DNA of 64,000 bases from positions 231,471 to 295,470 of the forward strand of contig JAIWND010000032.1 of assembly GCA_025330725.1 (NCBI GenBank). Reading direction: 5' to 3'. Of this stretch, positions 49,076-59,593 are shown piece after piece. Position 1 is the stretch's first letter, and each line of letters starts with the position of its first letter. The notes under the pieces were generated by a model. It had not been told where the DNA came from and made no database searches. It was given only the letters and a program-made list of their open reading frames with translations. This DNA is from Chlamydoabsidia padenii. Its lineage: Eukaryota; Mucoromycota; Mucoromycetes; Mucorales; Cunninghamellaceae. A program made the position numbers and the translations under genes.

Positions 49076-49810
49076 ATGTTTGGTTTCATAAAGCAGCTAG
49101 TTGATTATTTTACACCTTTGGATGAAGAAGCTGAAGTGGAACAAGCTATAACGAAATCACCACTACGTCGGACCGAATGTTTACTGAAGGATCAACATCA
49201 TGACGAAACACCCACTTGCGACACACCCATCAAAGACGAAACTCCCACTTGCGACGTACCCATCAAAGACGAAACATCCACCCCCAGTCCATCTGCCTCT
49301 TATGACAATCCAAAAGATGCACAAAATACCTCTTACACAGCAGCAGCAACCATAGCAACAACAACAGTGGTATCAGGTGACAAAGTAGCAACACCATTAT
49401 CACGAACAAAATCAGCAACAGTCAACAAGAAGAAGAACCTACGACAATCAAAAGGCAGTTGGGAACAGGGCAGATCAGATTGGGGATCATCACAAAGGCA
49501 AGAACAAGATGAACTAAAACCAACATCAATCGAAAAACCGTTATCTGTAATCTGGCCCAAGTCTAGTGGTCGAACGGTGGGCCAGAAAAGAATAAGACAA
49601 CCAAAGGATATGAAACAAAAACCACGCAAAAAACAACATGCGTTTACGGAGCCGACCCAGGAACTGCATCAAGTCAGAACGACACGTAGTAGGGCATTGA
49701 AACTGGGGAATCATCAATGCCTTATTTGTGGCGAAACATTCGACAAGCTGGAAGAACGCGACAACCATGCACAGGATACTCACCCAAAAGATTCGACTTG
49801 GCTGCATTAA
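49076..49810 (+). CDS. Unknown protein with a single C-terminal C2H2 zinc finger
   Basis: A single exon, 244 aa. Seen: a short helical N-terminus MFGFIKQLVDYF, an acidic patch, then three short repeats of the type DETPTCDTPIK / DETPTCDVPIK / DETSTPSP (about residues 43-72). A long Ser/Thr/Lys-rich middle follows, with basic clusters (VNKKKN, QKPRKKQH). A single zinc finger sits at the C-terminus, CLICGETFDKLEERDNHAQD followed by TH (about 220-240). One C2H2 finger is rarely enough for sequence-specific DNA binding, so a protein-protein role is as likely. No family recognised. Confidence 0.7.
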   Translation: MFGFIKQLVDYFTPLDEEAEVEQAITKSPLRRTECLLKDQHHDETPTCDTPIKDETPTCDVPIKDETSTPSPSASYDNPKDAQNTSYTAAATIATTTVVSGDKVATPLSRTKSATVNKKKNLRQSKGSWEQGRSDWGSSQRQEQDELKPTSIEKPLSVIWPKSSGRTVGQKRIRQPKDMKQKPRKKQHAFTEPTQELHQVRTTRSRALKLGNHQCLICGETFDKLEERDNHAQDTHPKDSTWLH

Positions 49811-49913
49811 ATGTATTTATTGCTACCAGTTATAGATTGTTAATTCTTATATTTATGCACTTTGTCCTCTTTTAATCATATAGCAATAAACTCTCTCACT
49901 TGGACATGATATT

Positions 49914-49930
49914 ATTTTTAAAACGCCGCT
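49914..49930 (+). promoter_or_regulatory. Motif variant before the proteasome beta5 gene
   Basis: TTTTTAAAACGCCGCTC, about 95 bp before the beta5 ATG at 50023. It matches the recurrent motif apart from CGCCGC for CCCGCC. Function inferred. Confidence 0.35.
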
Positions 49931-50022
49931 CAGATTGACGTTACGTCAATTTTTTTTTTATAAAAGGGCCGCCGATTGTTTGAACGCGTGGTCTTTCTTT
50001 TCTCTGTCTCTCTCTCTCTTCA

Positions 50023-51077
50023 ATGCACAGATTTGTACAAAAATACTCTTCATCTCCTTTACACTTGCCTCACGAAGTGGATGTTGCCAAAGTCTGTGGA
50101 CGATGGGATTCTGCTCAAGCTCTTGCATTCCCTACCTTTGATGTGCCTTCTGTCCACAACGTAAGTCCTACTTGATAATTGACAATAGTCTTGACTTGCT
50201 CATCCTTCTTTTTATTTTTATTTACTAGCCTGTCGACTTTTTGAGAAATGTAACGGATGAAAACTCTACGGAATACAAGATCAAGATCCAACACGGCACC
50301 ACCACCCTGGCCTTCCAATTCCAAGGCGGTGTTGTAGTCGCAGTCGATTCTCGAGCAACGATGGGCAACTATATTGGTAATGGCTTAATTAATCCACCAA
50401 CCATCTTGTTCCTTTTCTCTTTTTACTAATCTCTCTCTCTCTCACTTTATTCATTTGTCTAGCTTCACAAACGGTCAAAAAAGTGATTGAAATCAATCCT
50501 TATCTATTGGGTACATTGGCAGGTGGTGCGGCGGATTGTCAATACTGGGAACGAGAATTGGGTCGTCGATGTCGTTTATATGAATTAAGAAACAAGGAAC
50601 GTATCTCAGTGGCGGCAGCGTCTAAACTATTGGCTAATATGGTGTATGCATACAAAGGTATGGGACTCTCGATGGGTACGATGGTGACAGGCTGGGATAA
50701 ATCAGGACCCAACTTGTTTTATGTGGATTCAGATGGTACTCGTCTCAAAGGGGATATCTTTTCTGTTGGGTCTGGATCCACTTTTGCTTACGGTGTACTA
50801 GATACTGGTTATGATCATGATTTATCTGTCAAGGACGCTTTGGAATTGGGACGACGATCGATTTACCATGCTACTCATCGGGATGCCATGTCAGGTGGAT
50901 CTGTCAACTGTAAGTGATTGGATATTGGGAAAGAAAGTGTTTACTGACCATCTTTCTCTTTTTTTATGATCTGTAGTATATCATGTTACTGAAGAAGGAT
51001 GGACTTACCACGGCAATCATGATGTTGGCCAGTTACATTGGGATTATCAAGATGAAACGGCTCGTAGTGCTCAATAA
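50023..51077 (+). CDS. pre2: 20S proteasome subunit beta5 (chymotrypsin-like)
   Basis: Four exons (50023-50160, 50229-50376, 50463-50909, 50977-51077) give 277 aa including a propeptide of about 70 residues. Seen: the autoprocessing site [14 protein letters not shown], with the catalytic threonine after the glycine, the aspartate in [13 protein letters not shown], and the lysine in [13 protein letters not shown]. The beta5 signature [19 protein letters not shown] is present, as are [24 protein letters not shown] and a C-terminal [10 protein letters not shown]. All catalytic residues (Thr1, Asp17, Lys33) are present. It cleaves after hydrophobic residues in the proteasome core. Identity is certain. 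The coding DNA has no oddities. A motif copy lies about 95 bp upstream. Confidence 0.98.
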
Positions 51078-52541
51078 ATAACCGAATTACTGTATTCTTT
51101 ATAGTTTAGCTATTACATTTATATATATCTTACAATTACATATCAATAAAAACTCGGGGCGCATTGTCGCTCTGCTCTGATCCTAATCTTCTTTTTTTTA
51201 AAAATATATATATATATATATAACCACTCTTGGCACCAGCTCATTTGGCTATCAGTGCTGTACCCGATTACATTGTCGAGCTGTTGCATCGATCTTTGAC
51301 AGAATCCATTGGATTTTGCCCCCTTTCTAAAATGTTTAAATCCCGCCACCATGCAAATCGAGAGATTTGAATTGGGAATTGTTATTTACACCACCCCCTC
51401 CGGAGGTAAATTCTGCCGGTCCAATAAAAATCGTTTATTTACCCTAAGTATACTGCCATCTATTGCATGATAAAACACCACTTTTTTATTTGATTAAATG
51501 AAAAGGAAGATAATAAATATATCTAAAGGGAAGAAGAAGGAGAAAACGATACACATTTGAACCTCTGGGTAACTTGAATTTTTCGTCGAATAAGCGGAGG
51601 ATGAAATATCAGTTAATATTATGTGGGAAGTATGTGGTTTCCTTTTATTTCTCACTTACCGTTGGCCGAAGCCCCGTACCCATCCTTCTCAAAGGAGAGA
51701 TGCCAGCCATATTCTCATCCAAGAAATGACTGACAAGTTGTTGTTGTTTGTTAAAGGGGTGGACATCCCCAAGGAAAGTTGAAAAGAATTTAAAAAGCTC
51801 TTTTATATGGTGTGAAAAAGAAAAAATCAGATGGTCAAAACCCATGCATTGTCAAATTATAACAATCTTATACAGAATATTGGCCATCACAGTTCGCATT
51901 AATTAAATGACGCCTATAGGAAGCCACTCGGGCAAAGCTTACTCTAATCGACGAAAAATTAAATTTATTCTGAATCTCTGATGGCGTGCTTTCAATATCA
52001 TAGGCTGCCTACAAATCTTTCCCTTCCCCTTAAAATCACGTAAATTGAATTACCGACAGGCTTTGAAAGAACAAACTTTTTGCAAACCCCGCTTACCCTC
52101 CTCACCTTGAATCTTAAGAGAGCTCTACTGCCTTAATGGACAAGTGATGCTCAGGACAAAAGCGACCATGTGCATTCCGTAACCTATTTCCAACAAACTT
52201 TACATAATGGCCATTGTACCAAGTTGCTTGTATGGAGCAGTGTAACCTCAAGATCGTTTTAACCTGGCTTCTGTAAAAAAAAAAAAAAAAAAAAAAAAAA
52301 GGATGTAGAATGAGATTGTGTCAACGGTACTCATTTTCAAGCCTGGCCGGGGTTCAAATTACGTGATTTCTGGGGAAAGGAAAGGCTCGTAGACTGCCTA
52401 TGATATTGAAAGCCCACCAGAAGGGTCTGCTTCGACTGGATCTCTTCCGTCCTTTTATATCTTGTACTCCATCCTTCTTAATCCATTGTTTTTTTTAATT
52501 GCTTTCTTCTTTCTTCCTCTTTATCTCTCTCTCATCACACA
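51078..52541. other. Repeat-bearing intergenic region
   Basis: 1.5 kb without a recognised gene. It holds a (TA)n run near 51210 and a strong motif copy (GTTTAAATCCCGCCACC, 51334-51350). A pair of inverted 20-nt sequences lies at about 51571 and 51942. The inverted-repeat element (51984-52415) and an A-run at about 52274-52300 follow. ORFs at 51143-51352 and 51645-51845 are unsupported. Confidence 0.5.
51984..52415 (-). mobile_element. MITE-like inverted-repeat element (non-autonomous, non-coding)
   Basis: About 430 bp flanked by inverted arms of about 65 bp: left 51984-52050, right 52352-52415. Each contains CTTTCAATATCATAG or its complement CTATGATATTGAAAG, a GGGGAA(A/G)G(G/A)AAAG-like run and a TTCAA(A/T)TTACGTGATTT stretch; I estimate about 80% identity by eye. 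The interior (52051-52265) is a dispersed repeat also present at 19.4-19.8 kb in the opposite orientation. No transposase or other ORF is inside, so any movement would need an enzyme in trans. The element also contains a GGCGGG-TTTGAA-like sequence (AGCGGGGTTTGCAA). Class is uncertain; target-site duplications were not clear. Confidence 0.6.
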
Positions 52542-52973
52542 ATGTCTTTACGCAAAACAGCTCTTAACCTGCTCAATCAACTGCAGCATCAACGACAACC
52601 TTGGCATAGAATTAGGGCTAGGTGTGGGAGTGAATATAATAAGGTGGGTCGTGTGGGTAGAGGTGAATTTGTATATATCTGGGTTTGAATCTGTATATTC
52701 AGGGGTTGTTGGGTGGGTCATGGAAATCATATCATGAGGAAAAGACTTTGGTTTTTTTTTTTTCAAACGTTAATTGCTCCCCTCCTAGGCAACCCCTGGC
52801 AACGACACTTAGTCTGCTGGATTGGGAAAGTCATGCAGAATCAGGAGCTGAAATTAAAACACCGCTTTAACTTGCATGAATCAAATTTCATTGTTTTGTA
52901 CGTACCCCTGGAAGAAGAAATAGAAAACTATGATGCAAAGCAAGTACAAAAGCTTATGAAAGTTTACGACTGA
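52542..52973 (+). CDS. Small orphan protein (101 aa), two exons
   Basis: Exons 52542-52662 and 52789-52973 sum to 306 nt. The N-terminus MSLRKTALNLLNQLQHQRQP is basic and hydrophobic with no acidic residues, as in mitochondrial presequences. It continues with KVGRVGRGNPWQRHLVCWIG, an ELKLKHRF segment and a charged helical end EEEIENYDAKQVQKLMKVYD. The donor AGAG/GTGAAT at 52663 was chosen over an earlier GTGGGT because it is the one that keeps the second exon open. A pyrimidine-rich promoter with TTATCTCTCTCT lies just upstream. No family is recognised; a mitochondrial protein is only a hint. The location next to the repeat element invites a check that it is expressed. Confidence 0.45.
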
Positions 52974-53945
52974 CTATTGCCGCCATGTCATGAAGAAAAA
53001 AAAAGGAACAAACCAGTATTAATGTCATTGAAGAGTATCTGTCGGAGATTGTACAAGTGCATATAAACTAAGACAGTCAGCACCATGTTTACCGACATCT
53101 TCTACACACATTCTGCCACCAATCTCCATGGATCAAGAAGCAAAATTATGGTATGGAAAGATTCAGCGACAAGGCATATGCATCTGCGGCATAAAGCATT
53201 AATACGAAACCCAGTGGATCCCAAGTTCAACCCCCATCAAGTCAAACCAGGTGTGTTTTATGTGGATGCTGGTCAAGGTCATGGTTCAAGAATAAAATGA
53301 TACCAGCGCCGAAGCACAACCAAGTTACACCAATCTCTCAAGGAAAAGGCAACAGTCCATGAAACTAATGAATACCTTACATCGAAACTATGTTGTCTCT
53401 GTAACTCTCGGGTTGCTCACCCAGGGCGGCAGGATAGCACCAAACTGAATTCAGGAATCGTGGTCTGTATCAACTCTGATTGCATTGGAAGAAAAAATGG
53501 GTTTGCTTTGCGGGGGCGGGATTAAAATGCAGCAATAGACAGTTTGAAGAAAGAAGTTTACAAATTACCGATCAATATCGATACCCCGCCTTTATACCAT
53601 CAACAGCAACAACAGCATAAATCTTATTCAGGTACTTATTCGGTGGCGATAATTCTTGAAAAGAGAATATGGGTCACTACCTTCCGCGAGAAGGAGATGT
53701 AATGTAGTAATGGTAAGTTGCATGAACCCCTCATATTCGTATTATCGCTAACTGAACGTTTCATTCACCGACTAATTGCACCAACATGACCACTTTCTAC
53801 CCTACTATTTATATAACATCATCATGTATTGATTGTCATGCAAAACATATCTTTATTACCATTGTCATTTTAACATATTACAACCTGGATTAACTATAAA
53901 GTATACTATGGAATAAAAAGACCAGCTATAACTAATTACGCACCA
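52974..53945. other. Intergenic region, no secure gene
   Basis: About 1 kb between the small orphan gene and the monooxygenase 3' end. It has a motif-like GGGGCGGGATTAAAAT at 53514-53529. The ORF 53085-53300 (71 aa, containing NPVDPKFNPHQVKPGVFYVD) is open but matches nothing I recognise and lacks clear splice context; it could be a gene relic. Confidence 0.45.
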
Positions 53946-55908
53946 TTATGATATAATTGCTGGTTCCGTAGTTGACGTTGTATCAGTATCATCAGAATGA
54001 CTGGGCGTGAATTGTAGTCGTTGCTTAAATTCCGATCGTAAAGCAGCAAACGCCTTGTCCTTGACATCAAACCAGACTTGAGAATGACCTTCCAACCGAG
54101 TTTTTCCAAAACGAGCACCATCCGAGTTGACCCAAGAGACAATGTCGTTGATATATTCTTGTTCCAATTCAGCACCCAAAGCATGGAATTCCCGTCCGGC
54201 TCCTTTCCGTTTCAACCGATCGGCCCATTCAAGACGCATCACATCGGGCAAAGGTAAAAACGCAGTGTGGCTGTACACCCTGGCTACCGCATAAGCCTGG
54301 AATTCAAAAAAGGAGAAGGTGGCGATATGGAATGGCACGCCCACAAAGCTGAGTGTCGGGTTGGGGATATAAAATATGTCCTTGTGTAGGTTGAGTAGTT
54401 GTGATCCCTGTCGATTCACCAATACACGGTCGGTAGGTATAGACTTGTTGGCATCATCATCATGGAGGTCTTGAAGAAAGTGATAGTTAAACAAGTAGCC
54501 GGTACATATCACAATCGCATCCACCCCTGTTAATCTTGTCCCGTCTTGTAGTTCAATTATCGATGTGCTGGGATCTTGTTGGTCTTGTTGGAAGTGAATG
54601 GTGTTAATGGAAGAGACACGTTGGACGTTGGATGGGAGCCAGGTCTTGACTTCTTCACGAAAAGCCCGATACTTTTCGTCAAAGCCATGATTCGATTCAC
54701 GTACTGATTGATATATAATGTTGCATCGGTCGCCGATATCCCGTGAGATATCCAGTGCTGAAGTGCCGTCACCAATGAGTAAGACAGTCTAGGGTAAAAT
54801 AATGGGAGGGGGAAGACACGGTGAGAATCAGTTATCATACAGGTAAATACTTTACCTTTCCATCGTATCCGTCAGGGATTCGGTATTGTTTAGAATGTAT
54901 AATGGTGTGTGGGTATCGTTGTTTCCATTCTACTAGACCAGGGATATCTGGGACATAAGGAGCGTGGTAATGACCGGTGGATAGTACAACTGCATCGAAT
55001 TCCTATTGAGAAAAAAAAAGAAAAAGAAGAAGGATTGAGTGAGACTTGAATTGTTTTCCCTAATTCTTAAACTTACCACTTCTTTCCAAGAAGTTGTGAG
55101 CAGTTTGCGTTCTTCACCGTTATCATCTTGAGTAGTGGTCAACACGGTCTTCTTGGTGAGGACTTTCCATCCCGCTTGATCAGGCAGTTCAGTCAGTTTT
55201 TCCAAAGAGGTATCGAATTCAGTAATATCATCCAGCCCAAATGTTCTTGAATAATCTTGAAGATAATCCAATATCTTGTCGTGTGTTGTAAACCATGGCT
55301 AAAAAGAAAAAGGAAAAGAAAAAGAAAAAGAAAAAAAAAGTTGAGAAAGTTTAAAAATAAATGGTCGCACCCCAATCGGTATTTTAATTTACCGTATCAG
55401 CGGGCCAATCCAAATCCTTGTATTTTAAAAGAGGGGTGGCCACGTTATTTCGAAGGGATCGATAACAGGGTGTGGGAGGAGCATGTCTTAAATGCTCTTT
55501 TTCATCATATTCTTCCATCTTCTCAAAAGGTAAAGGTTGATTGTCGGGTGGTAGACTAGGTTGAACCAGTTGACTAGGTATGGTGGAAGGAAACACAGGG
55601 TCCAGGGGTGGAGCGGGGTTATAAATCCAAGTACCTCCCGATGCAGGACTTCGCTCATATATCACTACCTCGAGACCTTCATCTCTCAATACCTTGGCAG
55701 TTGGTAGCTACTAATCATAAATCAGTAATCTCTTTTTTATTTTCTTTTACCTATTTTTTGCACTTACCCCAGCTGGTCCAGCGCCAATAATAGCCACTTT
55801 TCTGATAGGATGCTTCAGGGGATGATCTGCAGGCGCTCGGTATACCTTGGTTTCGACAATATGGTCAGGTTTCCATAGAGATTGATTGCTACTAATGTCC
55901 AAAGGCAT
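53946..55908 (-). CDS. Flavin-containing monooxygenase (FMO family)
   Basis: Five exons (55908-55768, 55707-55393, 55298-55077, 55002-54856, 54788-53946) give 555 aa. Seen: the FAD-binding Rossmann motif VAIIGAGPAG near residue 40-50, then VVIYERSPASGGTW (the GGTW of FMOs). The FMO identifying motif with the FxGxxxHxxxY pattern appears as VVLSTGHYHAPYVPDIPG (serine-threonine replacing the usual phenylalanine region). A second nucleotide-binding GxGxxG-like motif for NADPH is VLLIGDGTSALDISRDI, and IVICTGYLFNYHFL is a further conserved region. Known: FMOs oxygenate soft nucleophiles such as N- and S-containing compounds using NADPH and O2. The substrate here is unknown. The second NADPH motif has aspartate and serine where GxGxxG would have glycines, worth noting but common in FMOs. 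Confidence 0.9.
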
Positions 55909-56697
55909 AATAAGTAATAGTTGAAAAGCAGAAAAGAAGAGACAAGCTGGATAGACTGGATTTTATGCAAACATTCATGCTGACAGATCATTTTCTCATC
56001 ACCATCATTCTAACCGAGATGATACCATTTGATTTTTATTTCAAAAATTGTATAATCTAGAATCAGTATGGCGTGCAGTTTGTCTTCCTCGGAAAATGGT
56101 TTCTCCTTTATATAATGGCGGTATGATAAAAAACAGAATGACCCTACATTGTTCAGAAATGAGATCATTTTTTAAAGTTCACATTGATCCCTCTGTTATG
56201 ATCCATGACGGTAATACACTCTAATAATTTAATCGGCATTTCAATTTTAGTTGATCAATCAGGTGTTTCTCGTACTGTTTAGAGGTTCACGATGTCTAAA
56301 TTGAGACAGTCGGCGTTTGAATATCTTTGAATATCTTGCATGAAGAATGGATATTCATTAATGCATGAATAGCAAGGTCAGCATTTCAGCAAAGAAAAAA
56401 AAAAGGTTTTGTTTGTGTAGCTGATAATGGTGAAAACGAAAGAAGAGATTTCATCATTTACTTATACAGATTATGTGAGAAAGCTCCAAACTAAAAACTT
56501 CAATTCACTTTACAAATAAAGGCGGTGCCCTTTTCATGATGTGTTACCAAAAGAAAGGAAGATGATACCATAAAGTCGATAAAAGGTACAACATCCTCCT
56601 CCACATCACCAATATGCAGTCCGTTATAGTTGAGAGAAAGGATATAAATACTGCTTTTTACCATCGTTTCACTTTTTTCTGTTTTTCTTTCCAAACC
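55909..56697. other. Divergent intergenic region
   Basis: Between the monooxygenase (-) and the permease (+). It contains a motif variant AATCGGCATTTCAATTTT near 56231, an A-run near 56396 and TATA-like ATATAAAT about 55 bp before the permease ATG. The minus ORF 56500-56739 overlaps the permease promoter and is not called. Confidence 0.45.
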
Positions 56698-59257
56698 ATG
56701 GCGGACATTGAAAATAATCATGCAAAAACACCTGAGCAAATTAGCAAATTAGCTCCATTAGCCGTAGGAGGTACTTTTTTTTTTTTTTTTCTGCAAAAAC
56801 TGTCTCTCAATACCCTCTTTTACTATAGATCAAAAATTAAATAGACATTTAGGTTATTTCAGTGGCACGATGATCAATAGTAAGTCCGCTTATCTTTCTG
56901 ATTCGAAACCCTCATATCTTTGCATTTTCACTAGTTGGACAAATCATTGGTACTGGGATTTTCTCAAATCCTGCACTCATCTTACAGAACACAGGGTCTG
57001 GAGGAATGATGTTAATTCTCTGGGGTAAGTGCCACTCGCCCATCTCAAAAGACTTGTTAACATGATGTCACCTTCTTTTCACCTAGTCATTGGGGCCTTT
57101 ACAGCAGTTTCTGGTTTGGCAGTATTCATGGAATTGGGAACAATGGTAAGTATGACAATGATAACAAAAATATTATGTATTCTAAAAGGATCTTTCTATC
57201 GATCATAGCTTCCTCGAAGGTAAGTTGGTCAGTCATCCTGATCATGCATAATATTCAAATCTCGATTCTATTTTTGGAAACATCCAATTTTATAGTGCAG
57301 GTAAATGACCTTTTCACTCTTATCACTAAACATCAAGTCTCACACCTTTTTTTTATTTCAACATGTGATAGCTGAAAAGGAATATCTAGCTTATGCTTAT
57401 CCACGTCCACGCCAATTGATTGCGTTTGTCTTCATGATCATGATCGGTGTCTTTTCAAGAGGAGGAGGACTAGCACAAGCTTCATTGGTATTTGGGAACA
57501 ACATTGTCTACTCCATCAATGCTGGGAAATATAAAAATGACTGGCAAGCTCGTGGGTTTGGAGGTAGGAAGGGGAGAAAAAAGTAAACAGCCATAGTCTG
57601 ACCTGATTGTGGTTTAGTGTTTTGTATTACATTTTGGATCCTCGTCAACATCTTTTCTGCAAAGGTAAAAAAAAAACTGATATTCATGCATTTTTAAATC
57701 CCGCCGCCAACTTTTTTTTTTCCTTCCCTTTAGGTGGCCATTCGTTTTAATAACTTTTTCACAGTGTTGAAAATCACACTACTGGTTCTTTTGATCTGTG
57801 TTGGATTCGCTGGTATGGCTGGCCGATTACCTGCAAAACCTGACTTTCAAAAGAACTTTTCCTTTGACGGCACGCTTGATAATGCAGGAAGTTATGCCAA
57901 TGCTATCTACTATGTTATCTTTGCCTATGGAGGTTACTATAATCTTCAAAAGGTCACCGATGAATTGAAAGATCCTATCAAGAACTTGCCTCGTTGTGGT
58001 GTCTCCGCTGTCGGTCTGACTACCGTTTTATATCTTTTGGCTAATGTTGGTAAGATTCTGCCCCCTCTCCTCCATTGGCGGTGTTTTAACTTTGACATGT
58101 TTTTGTAGCTTACCTCTCGGTCTTGTCACTCGATGAAATACGTTCCTCTGATTTGACAGTGGCAGCTAACTTGTAAGTTGTACATCTCATTGTATCAATG
58201 AGGGTGCTGAACTTTTTTTCTTTCCTTCTTAGGTTCAGTCGAGCATTTGGTGGTATTTTTGGAACCAGGGTATTACCTGTGTTTGTTGGATTGTCTTCCT
58301 TTGGATTTGTCGGAGTAAGTTTTTATATCATGCACCACCCTGGTCGGGATCTGAAATACTCACTTTTTTCCTCCTCTCTTAAAAGGTGGTTACCTACTCT
58401 AGCTCCCGTGTCATTTTGGAGTTTGCTCGCCAAGGTCATTTACCATTCGACCGAGTTTTCAGCCGAGTACATCCTAAACTACACACTCCGATCGCTGCCC
58501 TTGGTTTGTTGTATATCATCACACTCATCTTTCTATTGGCACCTCCCCCAGGTACAGCTTTCCAATTCATCATGTCCTTTAGCAGTTACGGCGACTATTT
58601 CTTTGGTAGGCGAAAAAAAAGAAAATACACATATCTCTCCCCAATGTACTTACTTTTTTCTCAATATAGCTGCGCTTTGTGGTATTGGTCTGTTACTTTT
58701 ACGTAGAAGGGAACCCAATACAAAACGTCCTATTCGTGCTCCAATCCCTTTGGTGATCTTTTATCTGATGATCTGCGTATTCACCTTGGTCTTTGTGTAC
58801 ATTCCTCCCACCAACGCTCCTGCTGCATATCCATATTGGGGTAAGACTTATCCACTTTTAGAAAACAGTAGTACTAACATTCAATTGTTTAATAGTACCT
58901 TATATCTCTTCTATTGTTTTTGGTTTTATATGCATCGGTTTATGGGTAAGATAAAATTACCCCTGAAAGCGGCGTTTCAAATGACCGATCTGACAGTTTT
59001 TATTTTTCCCTTCTCAACAGTATATCAAGATGGTACGCTATGATGGTCTCTCAAACTCTTATAACAATGAAATTCGAAAAGAAGGACAATTGGAACTATA
59101 TAAGGATGTGTTTAAAGATTATCAAAGTTCCGGAACTACAATCACATCAATTGATGCCACCAGCCCAACAAGCATATCTTCCGTTGATGATGACAGTATC
59201 ACAAAAGATGGAGTAAAGTCAACCATTATCTATGTTAGAGATATCAATCATGTATAA
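56698..59257 (+). CDS. Amino-acid permease of the LAT/Mup1 type (probable methionine permease)
   Basis: Fifteen exons (56698-56770, 56829-56879, 56935-57024, 57087-57145, 57209-57219, 57296-57300, 57372-57563, 57618-57664, 57734-58049, 58109-58172, 58233-58314, 58386-58605, 58670-58840, 58896-58945, 59021-59257) sum to 1668 nt, 555 aa. Two are microexons of 11 and 5 nt. Together they encode LPRSAAEKEYLAYAYPRP, the LAT-family LPRSGGEKxYL loop, and no other split keeps the frame. Seen: about 12 TM helices, an N-terminal NRHLGYFSGTMIN..IGQIIGTGIF motif, the ELGTM helix, and a cytosolic tail rich in Ser/Thr and Asp. Known: Mup1-like permeases take up methionine/cysteine and are removed by Rsp5 ubiquitination in yeast. 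Three introns contain copies of the recurrent motif. Confidence 0.92.
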
Positions 59258-59304
<47 letters not shown>

Positions 59305-59593
59305 TTAGTATATTAGTATGTCATAGTGAAGCTGGCGCCCCATTTGTAGTTGTAAATATAAACATACATTTTACCATGTTAATGATTATTGTTATATATA
59401 CGTACTTTTGAGTCATTTGTATCTTGATGGTATCACTAGAGCTCCCTCTATCATGAAGGACCTTTATGAGCCAACTCTGTGATGACGGTCGGGATCTGAA
59501 AATCTCGAGAAAATAAAAAACATCTCGGATTTTCAAACACAAGCATCTCTTTCTTCTTTTACTTTCTTTTTAATCCACTCCCCTACTACTACC
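59258..59593. other. Intergenic region between permease and importin
   Basis: Starts with a poly(A) tract of about 41 nt (59261-59301) after the permease stop. It contains a motif copy GGTCGGGATCTGAAAAT at 59487-59503, about 95 bp before the importin ATG. No gene seen. Confidence 0.5.
59261..59301 (+). repeat. 41-nt poly(A) tract
   Basis: An uninterrupted A-run a few bases after the permease stop codon TAATGT. Length may vary in sequencing. Confidence 0.9.

Noticed and set aside
52341..52362. Possible polymerase III B-box (GGGGTTCAAATTA) suggesting a SINE
   Set aside because: No A-box at the right distance and the sequence is part of an inverted arm, which fits a MITE-like element better.
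53085..53300. 71-aa ORF
   Set aside because: Open frame without recognised domain, splice context or promoter; kept only as a remark.
56500..56739. Minus ORF of 79 aa
   Set aside because: Overlaps the permease promoter and start; no domain.
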